This document shows positions 1 through 8,253 of a stretch of 64,000 bases of DNA, piece by piece; positions within the stretch are counted from its first letter, which is position 1, and the number at the start of each line of letters is the position of its first letter. The notes under the pieces are model-generated. The model made no database searches. It saw only the letters and a program-made list of their open reading frames with translations, and was not told where the DNA came from. The position numbers were made by a program, and so were the translations under genes. The stretch is from positions 367,250 through 431,249 of the forward strand of contig JACKNU010000002.1 of the NCBI GenBank assembly GCA_024234675.1, read 5' to 3'. Source of the DNA: Pseudomonadales bacterium. GTDB lineage: Bacteria; Pseudomonadota; Gammaproteobacteria; Pseudomonadales; Halieaceae.

Positions 1-872
1 CGGAAATCGATACTGGTCAGGCGCTCGTAGTCGTAGGCGCTGATGGTGAAAAACAACGGGTACTCGCTGCTGTAAATGAAGTGATGTTTACCCAGGGTGA
101 ACAATTCCAGGCGGACTGTTCCCCCCAGGCTCTCGACCTCCAGCAGCAGTTCGGCCTCGGCATCGGCCAGGTCGCGCTGCTGGTCGCCGTCGGCGATGCC
201 GTCTACCTGCAGGCTGCGCAGCGCGGTCAGCAGGGCTTCCAGTTCGCGCTCTTCCGGCTGGCGACCGAGGCCGGAGCGCCACTCTCCCCCCTGCCAGCTG
301 AGGCTGTAGCTGTCGGCGTTGATGCGCAGGGGCGTGCGGATCTGCAGCAGCTTGCGATCCAGCCAGGCGCCGCTGTGGCCGGGGGCATCATAGGCGTTGA
401 AGGAGATGTTGTAGATGGCGTTCTGGTCCGCGTTGCGCACGTGGACCTTGCGAAATCCCGGTGACTTGCCCAGGAAAAACGTTCCCAGCAGTTGGTTGTC
501 GCCCAGCAGGCGAATGCGTCGCTGGTAGTAGTATGGCGCCACCTGGAACCGTTGCCTGGCGGCGATGGTGTCGGCAACAGGCCACCGGGTTTCGTCGCCG
601 GTAAGGGCGTCCAGCAGCTTGTCGATCATGGCGGTATCGGCGGGCAGGTCTTCCAGCTCCGGCAGCAGCCAACGATCCCCGACCTTCTTCAGCAGGGTTT
701 CATTGTCGTACTCGTCGCCAACGAAAATCTCGTCGATGCTGGCGCGATCGAAACCGGCAAAGGTCTCCATGGATTGTGCCTGCCGGTCGACCGTCTGCGG
801 CCAGTAGACTGTGACCACCAGGACGCTCTGTATCGCCAGTATGAGCAGCCCCGCCAGTACCAACTGCTTCAT
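1..872 (-). CDS. DUF4340 domain protein, partial (C-terminus beyond window start)
   Basis: The frame is open from an ATG at 872 to the window edge, about 290 residues, so the C-terminus is missing. It begins MKQLVLAGLLILAIQSVLVV, a single N-terminal membrane segment or signal anchor, followed by a soluble, probably periplasmic region rich in beta-type segments. Its start overlaps the stop of the upstream GldF-GldG fusion gene by ATGA, so the two are translationally coupled. DUF4340 proteins regularly follow GldG-type ABC auxiliary genes, which supports the call. The molecular role is unknown; a periplasmic accessory of the ABC system is inferred. Confidence 0.8.
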   Translation of the reverse strand, partial: MKQLVLAGLLILAIQSVLVVTVYWPQTVDRQAQSMETFAGFDRASIDEIFVGDEYDNETLLKKVGDRWLLPELEDLPADTAMIDKLLDALTGDETRWPVADTIAARQRFQVAPYYYQRRIRLLGDNQLLGTFFLGKSPGFRKVHVRNADQNAIYNISFNAYDAPGHSGAWLDRKLLQIRTPLRINADSYSLSWQGGEWRSGLGRQPEERELEALLTALRSLQVDGIADGDQQRDLADAEAELLLEVESLGGTVRLELFTLGKHHFIYSSEYPLFFTISAYDYERLTSIDF

Positions 873-3691
873 TGGCTGACCAGCCCCGCGGCGTAGCGCC
901 GTTTGCGCAGCAGCGCGCGCAGCCAGTGCACCAGCAGCAACAACAGCAGCCACAGCAGCGCCGCGCCATAGTTCAGGTACTCGATAATGGCCTGCCCCTG
1001 GCGCTCCATGGGTGGCAGGGTGCGGTTGAAATGGGCGCGCGAGCGGATCTGCGTCAGCTCGTCATCCTGCAGGGCCCAGTCCAGGGTGTTGAGGAGCAGC
1101 TCTACGGGCCCCAGGTACTGGGTGCCGCTGGCCATCACCTGGCCGCCGAGAACCTGGTCGTCCAGGAAATCGTTGGAGCTGAACAGCACGACGCGAGCCG
1201 ACTCGGGGGAGCGCATCAGCAGGCTGCCGCCGCCGCCCGCGGGGCCCCCCTCGGCTCGTGGATGCGGCCCTGTCGCGAAGAAGGAATCGAAACGCCCCTG
1301 CAGCGCGACCCCCAGCTTATAGCTGCGCCGTTCCGTCTCATCGGCGGCGCTCGCCGCCCCGGGCATGATATTCATGCTCTCGCTCAACCAGGATTGGGGT
1401 GAACTGGTAAGCAGTGTGGCCAGCTGCTGACCGCTGCGCGGGGTGACGTCTATGGGTGACGACCAGGCCATGGTCAGCTGCGGAAGGTTGGCCGTCACCG
1501 GGTTGGTGGCGGAGAGGCCGGGCCGCCGCAGGTCGATGAAGTAGGGATAATCGAGCATTTGCACGTCGCGGAAACTGTATTCTCCCGCGCTGCGGCGCAC
1601 CGGTGTCGGGAAGGCGGCACTGTGCTCATCCAGGACCAGAGCCTGGCGGATGCCGAGACCCTGGTGCTGCAGCCAGTCCTGCAGACCACTGTCCCAGTCC
1701 TGCAGGCGCAACTCGCCATCGCTGAGCTCGGCGGTAAAGGGCGAGGTGGCCAGCACCACCGTGCCCCCCCGCATCAAAAACTGGTCGATAGCGAATACCG
1801 AGCTGGCGTCCAGCCGGTGGGGGGCGACCACGGCCAGGATGTCCGCATCGACGGCCACGGCGCCGTCGGTGAGATCTTCCATGCGGATGCTGTAGTCGCG
1901 GGTGATGGCCTGCTCCAGCTGCTTGAAGGTCGGTCCCCCCAGGTTGAAGCGCGCCATCTGCTCGTCTACCCGGGGGACCGACAGGGCCACCGTGCGGGTA
2001 AAACCACTGGCAAACCGCTTGAGTCCCGCATCCAGGACCTGGCGAAACCCCGTCGGGTCGAAATCATCCGTCGGCAGCTGCACCACCTGGTGGGTATCCG
2101 CCAGGGTGAGGTAGAAGTAGAAGGCCTGTTCGCTGTCCAGTGCCGTTACCATGGGGCGAAAACCCCACTCCTGGGCAATCTGGCGGGCCACGACCCCATC
2201 GCCCGCCTCGGGCTGGATGAACCGCACGCTGAACTTGCCCCCCGAGCGCGCTACCACGTCCTGCAGCTGGGCCTGGATCGAGTCGCGATAGGCGCGCAGG
2301 GCGTCGGGCAGCACGGCATCTGCGGACACATAGGCGATAAACTCGACCGGTTCGTCGATCCGTTCAAACAGGCTGCCGCCCATCTGGTAGTTGTACAGCA
2401 CGCTCTTGATGGCCCGGGTAACATCGTATTCCGGGTTGCGCAGCAGCACATCGGCGCCGGCGTTGGCCGCCGTGCGCACCTCGATCAGGTCATTGAAATC
2501 CAGGGTTTCGTGCTCGCTGCCATACTGCACCAGGATATTGAAATAGGAACTCACCAGTGCCGACTGGTAGCGATCCGCTACCTGGAAAGGCGTGGCCTGG
2601 ATACCGTAGCGCTCATTGGCCTCCTGTTCCAGCCGCGGGTGCTCGGCCGGGTCGATTATCTCCACCCGGACCTTGCCGCCGCCGGCCACTTCGTATTCTC
2701 GCAGCAGATCCCGCAGTTGTGGCACCAGGGGCGCCAGCAGGGGGTGGGTCTTGGCACTGAAATACCCCCTGATCAGCAGCGGTTCCTGCAGCTGCTCGAG
2801 AAAGCGGTGGGTGGGTTCCGAAATCGAGTAGAGCCGGCCCTCGGTGATGTCCAGGCGCAGCTGCTCCATGCGCGCGAGCCAGACGTTGGCCAGCAGCAGG
2901 TTGGCCAGCAGCAGGGCGATGCCGGCGCGCCAGTAGCGATGCCGCCCGCCAGCGGCGCCCCCGGCCCAGCGCAGTTTCTGCAGCGAGTAAGTGTTGAGGG
3001 CGAGGAAGCCCATGGTGAGGCTCAGGTAGTAAAACAGGTCGCGAATATCCAGTACGCCGCGGGTGATGCTGTCAAAGCGGGCGCCGCTGCCCAGCAGGCG
3101 CAGGCGCTCGCCAAGCCGGTTGTCGAAAAAATCGGTTACCGTGCTGCTGCCGACCAGGTACAGCAGGCCGCACAGCGCCACCGTGCCGATCAGGCTGACG
3201 ATGGGATTGTCTGTGCGCGAGGATATGAACAGGCCGGCGCTGAGGTAGGTGGCACCCAGCAAACAGGTGGCGAGGTAGCCGCCCAGCACCGGCCCCCAGT
3301 CCAGGTCCGCCATCAGGGCAACGGTGATCGGCAGGGGCAGGGTGGCGATGAGGGCCAGTAGCAGCAGGCTGAAGCAGGCGCGGAACTTGCCCCACACGAA
3401 GCGCCACAGGGGCGCCGGCTGGGTCAGCACGTGCTCCAGCGTTCCGCTGCGCCGCTCCTCGCTCCACATGCGCATGGTGAGCGCGGCGCACAGGAAGATG
3501 AGCAGAATCGGCATCCACTCGAACAGGGGGCGGATATCGGCGGTGTTGCGGGCAAAGAAAGATTCGACCCAGAAGAATATGAAGAAGGCCGCCGCGCTGA
3601 ACGTGGCGAGGAACAGCCAGGCTACCGGCGAGGAGAAGAACAGCAGGACTTCCTTTTGCGCGACCCGGCGGGCGACATTGCTATGCCCCAT
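869..3691 (-). CDS. GldF-GldG fusion: ABC-2 permease fused to ABC-type auxiliary protein
   Basis: 940 aa. Residues about 1-240 form an ABC-2-type permease with some six membrane segments and the conserved stretch MRMWSEERRSGTLEHVLTQP after the second one. A further membrane segment near 257-275 leads into a long periplasmic GldG-like region (ABC_transp_aux type), and a final membrane helix lies near residue 910. In Bacteroidota GldF and GldG are usually separate proteins; here they are one polypeptide. The start overlaps the ATPase gene by 11 bp and the stop overlaps the DUF4340 gene by 4 bp, so the three form an operon. Substrate unknown; gliding is not implied, since no other gliding genes are present. 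Confidence 0.85.
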   Translation of the reverse strand: MGHSNVARRVAQKEVLLFFSSPVAWLFLATFSAAAFFIFFWVESFFARNTADIRPLFEWMPILLIFLCAALTMRMWSEERRSGTLEHVLTQPAPLWRFVWGKFRACFSLLLLALIATLPLPITVALMADLDWGPVLGGYLATCLLGATYLSAGLFISSRTDNPIVSLIGTVALCGLLYLVGSSTVTDFFDNRLGERLRLLGSGARFDSITRGVLDIRDLFYYLSLTMGFLALNTYSLQKLRWAGGAAGGRHRYWRAGIALLLANLLLANVWLARMEQLRLDITEGRLYSISEPTHRFLEQLQEPLLIRGYFSAKTHPLLAPLVPQLRDLLREYEVAGGGKVRVEIIDPAEHPRLEQEANERYGIQATPFQVADRYQSALVSSYFNILVQYGSEHETLDFNDLIEVRTAANAGADVLLRNPEYDVTRAIKSVLYNYQMGGSLFERIDEPVEFIAYVSADAVLPDALRAYRDSIQAQLQDVVARSGGKFSVRFIQPEAGDGVVARQIAQEWGFRPMVTALDSEQAFYFYLTLADTHQVVQLPTDDFDPTGFRQVLDAGLKRFASGFTRTVALSVPRVDEQMARFNLGGPTFKQLEQAITRDYSIRMEDLTDGAVAVDADILAVVAPHRLDASSVFAIDQFLMRGGTVVLATSPFTAELSDGELRLQDWDSGLQDWLQHQGLGIRQALVLDEHSAAFPTPVRRSAGEYSFRDVQMLDYPYFIDLRRPGLSATNPVTANLPQLTMAWSSPIDVTPRSGQQLATLLTSSPQSWLSESMNIMPGAASAADETERRSYKLGVALQGRFDSFFATGPHPRAEGGPAGGGGSLLMRSPESARVVLFSSNDFLDDQVLGGQVMASGTQYLGPVELLLNTLDWALQDDELTQIRSRAHFNRTLPPMERQGQAIIEYLNYGAALLWLLLLLLVHWLRALLRKRRYAAGLVSQ

Positions 3692-4613
3692 CCCGGTTTA
3701 CCTCCTGGAATACCGACTCCAGGCCCTTGACCACGGGCTGCAACCGGTAGAGCCTGGCGCCGGCCTTGAGCACGCACTGGGCGATGTTGTTGGCCGCGGT
3801 ATTGATGTCCGCGCGCTCGTGGAGGGTCAGGGTAAAGCGCCACTGGTTGTCCCGCGAGGTCTGCTCCTGCAGCCCGGCGACCTGCGGCATGCGCCGCAGG
3901 TAGGTGGCCAGCTCGGCCACTGACTGGTCCGTGTGCAGGCGCAGGGTGCGACTGTAGTGCAGGTTGTCGAGGCGCGCATCCAGGGCGACCCGGCCCTGGC
4001 GCACCACCAGTACGCGGTCGCAGATGGCGTCGACCTCCTGCATGATGTGGGTGGACAGTATTACCGTGGCCTGCCGGGCCAGGCGCTGGATCAGGCGCCG
4101 CATGTGCCCGGTCTGTTCCGGGTCCAGGCCGTTGGTGGGTTCGTCCAGGATCAACAGCCGCGGTTTACCGAGTATCGCCTGGGCCACGCCCACCCGCTGC
4201 CGCAGGCCGCGCGACAGGGTGGACACCCGCTCCAGGGCGCGCCCCGTCAGGTCCGTGGCGGCTATGGCTGCCCGCACCGCGCTCATGCGCCGGGCCGGCT
4301 CTATGCCTTTGAGGGTGGCGGCGTAATCCAGGTAATCGGCGACCATCATGTCGGGATAAACCGGCAGATTCTCGGGCAGGTAACCCAGTTGTCGCTGCAC
4401 GATATGCGCATCGGTCGCCATGTTCAGGCCATCTATGTCGATCTGCCCCGCCGACGGCTCCAGGTAGCCGCTGAGCATCCGCATGATGGTGGTTTTGCCG
4501 GCGCCGTTGTGCCCCAGCAAGCCCACGATCTCGTTATCGCCAATGCTGAAAGACACGTCATCGACAGCCAGCGCCCTGTCGTAATAGCGGGTAAGGGATC
4601 GGGCTTCAATCAT
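3681..4613 (-). CDS. ABC transporter ATP-binding protein, GldA/CcmA-like
   Basis: 310 aa cytoplasmic ATPase. Walker A GHNGAGKT lies at 34-41, a signature LSRGLRQR at 133-140 (variant of LSGGQ), Walker B LLILDEP at 153-159 followed by NGLD, and the switch histidine in STHI near 189. The roughly 80-residue C-terminal extension is common in ABC-2 exporter ATPases. It is the first gene of the operon with the GldF-GldG fusion and DUF4340 protein, and would power that complex. ATG at 4613; the 84 bp upstream to the TauE gene could hold its own promoter, but no clear one was seen. Confidence 0.9.
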   Translation of the reverse strand: MIEARSLTRYYDRALAVDDVSFSIGDNEIVGLLGHNGAGKTTIMRMLSGYLEPSAGQIDIDGLNMATDAHIVQRQLGYLPENLPVYPDMMVADYLDYAATLKGIEPARRMSAVRAAIAATDLTGRALERVSTLSRGLRQRVGVAQAILGKPRLLILDEPTNGLDPEQTGHMRRLIQRLARQATVILSTHIMQEVDAICDRVLVVRQGRVALDARLDNLHYSRTLRLHTDQSVAELATYLRRMPQVAGLQEQTSRDNQWRFTLTLHERADINTAANNIAQCVLKAGARLYRLQPVVKGLESVFQEVNRDGA

Positions 4614-4697
4614 GCTGATCGGTTGATCTGGACACTGGTTGCGGCTTCATCGAATGGGGGGCTTGATCCGCTGCGGCGAGTTGCGGCCCCCGCCGGA

Positions 4698-5456
4698 TCA
4701 GGGAAAGAATAATAACTTAATAATCATGGCAATGAGTACCACGTTCAGGACGATCTTGATCAGCTTCTCGCCGCTGCTCATCGTGAAGTGCGCGCCCAGG
4801 TAGCCGCCTATGGCGTTACCCAGGGCCAGGGCCAGTCCAACCATCCACAACAATTCCACCTGGCTGACAAAGACCAGCAGCGCCACCACGGTGTACACGG
4901 CGATGATGAAGACCTTGTGCATATTGGTGCGCACCAGGTCCAGGCCCATGACGCGGTTGAGGACCGGCATGATGATGAAGCCCACGCCGATCTGGATGAA
5001 GCCGCCCCAGAAGCCCACCACTACCATCATCAGGTGCCCCCGCAGCAGTTGCTGGCGATTGGGCTGGTAGTGCTCGGGGCGCTTGGCGGAGCCCTTGTCA
5101 AAATGCATGACCAGCATCACCCCCAGCATGACCAGGGCGAGGATGCGGTTGAACCAGGGGCCGTCCAGGCGTGTGCCGATCAGCGCGCCGGCCAGCGCCC
5201 CGGGTACCGCGCAGGCCGCCAGGGTGAGGCTGAGCCTGAAGTCGCTGAAGCCGCGGCGGAAGAAGGTGCTGATCGCGGTGAGGTTCTGGGCCAGGATCGC
5301 GATGCGATTGGTGCCATTGGCGACAGGGCCCGGCAGGCCCATGAATACCATTACCGGCACGGTCAACAAAGAACCGCCGCCGGCCATGACATTGAGAAAA
5401 CCCGCCACCACCCCGACCGCGGTCAGCAGCAGCGCCTGCAACAGGCCCAGTTCCAT
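4698..5456 (-). CDS. TauE/SafE family permease (sulfite exporter / anion transporter family)
   Basis: 252 aa, strongly hydrophobic with about eight membrane segments. The N-terminal repeat carries the family pattern AGGGSLLTVP (25-34) followed by NGTNRIA (47-53), and a second half-repeat contains a GGFIQIGVGFIIMPVLNR-type stretch. Family members move sulfite, sulfoacetate or other organic anions across the inner membrane; the substrate here cannot be told from sequence. The ATG at 5456 lies 2 bp downstream of the glutathione reductase stop, so the two are co-transcribed. A link to sulfur metabolism is possible given the thiol context and the sulfatases elsewhere in the window, but this is only inference. 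Confidence 0.85.
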   Translation of the reverse strand: MELGLLQALLLTAVGVVAGFLNVMAGGGSLLTVPVMVFMGLPGPVANGTNRIAILAQNLTAISTFFRRGFSDFRLSLTLAACAVPGALAGALIGTRLDGPWFNRILALVMLGVMLVMHFDKGSAKRPEHYQPNRQQLLRGHLMMVVVGFWGGFIQIGVGFIIMPVLNRVMGLDLVRTNMHKVFIIAVYTVVALLVFVSQVELLWMVGLALALGNAIGGYLGAHFTMSSGEKLIKIVLNVVLIAMIIKLLFFP

Positions 5457-5458
5457 GC

Positions 5459-6817
5459 TCAGTCCTCTGTCCAGGGCTCTCGCATGGTGACAAACTCCTC
5501 CGCCGCCGTGGGGTGGATGCCGATGGTGGTGTCGAACAGCGCCTTGGTGGCACCGGCGCGCAGGGCGATGGCGATGCCCTGCATGATCTCGCCCGCATCC
5601 GGCCCCATCATGTGTACGCCCACCACCCGGTCCGTGGCCTTGTCGACAATCAGTTTCATGAAGGTCTGCTCATCGCGGCCGCTGATGGTGTGTTTCATGG
5701 GCTTGAAGGTGGACTTGAACAGGCGGATATGGCCGAATTTCGCCCGCGCCTCGTCCTCGGTGAAACCCACGCTGCCGATGCTGGGCTGGCAGAACACCGC
5801 GGTGGGAATGAAATCGTAGTCCACGGCATATTCGGCGCCGCCAAACTGGCGACGGGCGAAGGCCATGCCCTCGGCCAGGGCCACCGGCGTGAGTTCCATG
5901 CCCCCGGTGACGTCGCCCAGGGCGAAGATGCTCGGTTCGCTGGTGCGAAATTCCTCGTCCACGATGATGGTGCCGAATTCGCTAATGGCGACCTCGACGT
6001 TCGCCAGTCCCAGGCCCTCCAGGTTGGGCTTGCGCCCGGTGGCGTACAGTACCGCGTCGGCTTCCAGGGAACTGCCATCGCTGAGTTGCAATTGCAGGCC
6101 GCCCGCCGCGGGGCTGATTGATTCGACATTGAGTTCGAAGCGCAGGTCCACCCCCGTCTTGGCGATTTCCCTGGCGGCGTGGGCGCGAATGTCGGAGTCG
6201 AAGCCCCGCAGGAACAGGGGGCCGCGATAAATCTGGGTAACTTGCGAGCCCAGGCCGTTGAAGATCCCGGCGAATTCCACCGCGATATAGCCGCCGCCAA
6301 CGATGACCAGGCGCTCGGGGAAATGCTCCAGGTCGAATACCTCGTTGGAGGTAATGGCGTACTCGCTGCCGGGGAATGAAGGGACGTGGGGCCAGCCGCC
6401 GGTGGCGATGAGGATTTTGTCGGCGGTGAACTGTCGCTCGCCCACGGCCACGGTGTGGGCGTCGACGATGCTGGCCCTGCCATCGATCACGTCGGCCTTC
6501 ACCCCGGCCAGCAGGTTGTTGTAAATGGCGTTGAGGCGGGAAATTTCGGTTTTCTTGTTATCCCGCAAGGTGGCCCAGTCGAAAGCGGGTTTGCTGCTGT
6601 CCCAGCCAAAATTGCGAGCGTCGCTGAAGGCCTTGGAGTACTCCGAGGCGTAAACGTACAGTTTCTTGGGCACGCAACCCACGTTGACGCAGGTGCCGCC
6701 CATGTAGCGATCCTCGGCCACCGCCACCCGCGCACCGAACCCCGCGGCCATGCGGGCAGCCCGGACGCCACCGGAGCCCGCGCCGATGACAAAAAGATCG
6801 TAGTCGAAGTTATCCAT
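5459..6817 (-). CDS. gor: Glutathione-disulfide reductase
   Basis: 452 aa, the normal length of bacterial Gor. It reduces oxidised glutathione with NADPH in the cytosol. FAD motif GAGSGG at 12-17, redox disulfide CVNVGC (Cys43/Cys48), a second Rossmann motif VGGGYIAVEFAG followed by two arginines (YRGPLFLRGFD) typical of NADPH preference, and the C-terminal HPTAAEE with catalytic His435/Glu440. An upstream in-frame ATG at 6919 exists, but the ATG at 6817 matches the family N-terminus and has AGGGA upstream. The gene precedes the TauE-family permease by 2 bp. Confidence 0.95.
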   Translation of the reverse strand: MDNFDYDLFVIGAGSGGVRAARMAAGFGARVAVAEDRYMGGTCVNVGCVPKKLYVYASEYSKAFSDARNFGWDSSKPAFDWATLRDNKKTEISRLNAIYNNLLAGVKADVIDGRASIVDAHTVAVGERQFTADKILIATGGWPHVPSFPGSEYAITSNEVFDLEHFPERLVIVGGGYIAVEFAGIFNGLGSQVTQIYRGPLFLRGFDSDIRAHAAREIAKTGVDLRFELNVESISPAAGGLQLQLSDGSSLEADAVLYATGRKPNLEGLGLANVEVAISEFGTIIVDEEFRTSEPSIFALGDVTGGMELTPVALAEGMAFARRQFGGAEYAVDYDFIPTAVFCQPSIGSVGFTEDEARAKFGHIRLFKSTFKPMKHTISGRDEQTFMKLIVDKATDRVVGVHMMGPDAGEIMQGIAIALRAGATKALFDTTIGIHPTAAEEFVTMREPWTED

Positions 6818-6936
6818 GATACCGGTCCCTGAAAACAAGGGGCCAAGTCTACCAGCCTTGCCCCGGCGGCTGAATCGGCGAAGTGGCCAAATATTCCACG
6901 CGGCGCGCCTGGACCTCACGTCCGCCTCATGACCAG

Positions 6937-6960
6937 CCCGGACGCAGGCGTCCGGGTTTT
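6937..6960 (+). terminator. Hairpin with T-tract between divergent genes
   Basis: A perfect 8-bp GC-rich stem, CCCGGACG / CGTCCGGG with a CAGG loop (6937-6956), is followed on the plus strand by TTTTATA. It has the form of an intrinsic terminator reading rightward, yet it lies between the divergent starts of gor and the DUF481 gene. It could stop antisense transcripts from gor or attenuate transcription into the DUF481 gene. The remaining intergenic sequence (6818-7098) holds a TATGAT at 7028-7033, a possible -10 for the DUF481 gene, without a convincing -35. Confidence 0.5.
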
Positions 6961-7098
6961 ATACACAGGACGTGTGGTATGTCGCGAGAGGCAGGACGCC
7001 GGTAGCGACGATCCGCTCGGGTTCCGGTATGATGTGCGGCTTTCAAAAAATACACATCAACAAGTCCTCCACAGGGGACGTCAAGGTAGGGTGGAATC

Positions 7099-8145
7099 AT
7101 GTTGCTACGTAAAAACCTGCAGGCCTCCGGCCTGGCGATAATGCTGGGCCTGGCGGCAGCGGCCGGTGCCGAGGAGGCAGTTGTTCACCAGGACGAAATC
7201 GTCCTCAAGAGCGGTTCGACGATCGTCGGTACCGTCACCGGTTCGCGGGACGGTGTGGTGACGATAGAAACCGATTTTGCCGGTGCCCTGGATATCAGCC
7301 TGGACAAGATATCCTCGGCCAAGACCAGCGGCCCGGTGGTCATCCAATTGGCGGACGAAACCGTGCTGCCTGAACAGCCCCTGGTTATCCAGGACGAGCA
7401 GCTGGTCATCGCCACCCAGACCAGCCCCGCGGAAACCTACGCCCTGGAAGAGGTGCTGCTGGTCAACCCGGAGCCCTGGGAGCTGGGCCAGGGCTACCGC
7501 TGGAAGGGGGTGGCCAGCGTCGCTGCCTCCGCCCAGCGCGGCAATACCGATACCGATGAGCTGGACTACAGCCTGGAGAGCATCTGGCGCAGCAAGCGGG
7601 ATCGCTACACCCTGCGCTACAACGGCGAAAACGACAAGACCAACGGCGAAACCACCGTGGAGCAATGGTACGCCCAGGGCAAATACGATTACTTTTTCGA
7701 CGGCCCCGTCTACGGCGGCATGCAGGGCTCCGCCGAGCACGACAAGTTCACCGATCTGGACCTGCGCTGGCTCATCGGCCCCTATATCGGCCGCCAGTTT
7801 TACGACGCCCCTGTTTTTACCCTGTCGGCCGAGGTGGGTGCGTCCTACGTGGATGAAGATTTCATCGAGGCCGAGGACAAGGAATACGCGGCGGGCAACT
7901 GGGCTGTCAACGCCTCCAGCAACTACCTGGGCGGGGATTCGCGTCTGTATCTGGACCACCGCGGCATAGTCAGCATGGAAGATGCATCTGACTATATCCT
8001 GAACACCATTTTTGGCCTGGCGTTTCCCCTGCTGTGGGATTTTGAGGCGGCGGCCGAGGTACAGCTGGATTACGATAACGGCGCTGTCGAGGGCGTGGAC
8101 GAACTCGACCAGACCTACCGGTTCCGGGTGGGCTACACCTGGTAA
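7099..8145 (+). CDS. DUF481 outer-membrane beta-barrel protein (YdiY-like)
   Basis: 348 aa. A signal peptide (MLLRKNLQASGLAIMLGLAA, cleavage after AGA near residue 23) leads to a short beta-rich domain (DEIVLKSGSTIVGTVTG, repeated pattern to about 115). The DUF481 barrel follows from about 130 to the end: alternating aromatic/polar strands, YRWKGVASVAASAQRGNTDT at its start, and a terminal YRFRVGYTW with a C-terminal Trp, as in outer-membrane barrels. The function of DUF481 proteins is unknown. ATG chosen because GGTGGA lies just upstream. It is monocistronic, divergent from gor and convergent with the DAHP synthase. Confidence 0.85.
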   Translation: MLLRKNLQASGLAIMLGLAAAAGAEEAVVHQDEIVLKSGSTIVGTVTGSRDGVVTIETDFAGALDISLDKISSAKTSGPVVIQLADETVLPEQPLVIQDEQLVIATQTSPAETYALEEVLLVNPEPWELGQGYRWKGVASVAASAQRGNTDTDELDYSLESIWRSKRDRYTLRYNGENDKTNGETTVEQWYAQGKYDYFFDGPVYGGMQGSAEHDKFTDLDLRWLIGPYIGRQFYDAPVFTLSAEVGASYVDEDFIEAEDKEYAAGNWAVNASSNYLGGDSRLYLDHRGIVSMEDASDYILNTIFGLAFPLLWDFEAAAEVQLDYDNGAVEGVDELDQTYRFRVGYTW

Positions 8146-8179
8146 CAACCACAGTCACCACCCGGCATCGAGAGAGATC

Positions 8180-8253
8180 CTGTAAAGTCGAATTCATTCG
8201 ACCAATGAAGCGCCAGCTTCACACACCATGGCCGAATGAATTCGGCCCTACAG
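8180..8253. repeat. REP-like pair of inverted palindromic elements
   Basis: Two copies of a 28-bp element lie head-to-head: 8180-8207 and, inverted, 8226-8253. The consensus in one orientation is CTGTA..G.CGAATTCATTCG.CCA. Each copy is itself a palindrome: GTCGAAT/ATTCGAC at 8187-8202 and GGCCGAAT/ATTCGGCC at 8230-8247. The spacer holds a third hairpin, GAAGC-GCCA-GCTTC (8207-8220). The compensated changes (T/A against C/G) keep both stems paired. The unit fills the space between two convergent genes and includes the DAHP synthase stop codon, like REP/BIME elements. It may act as a bidirectional transcript end or mRNA stabiliser. Confidence 0.7.

Noticed and set aside
1559..3361. 600-codon plus-strand open frame opposite the GldF-GldG gene
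   Set aside because: It is antisense to a protein with clear family motifs; long antisense frames are common in GC-rich DNA. Its product has biased, low-complexity composition and no signal or domain.
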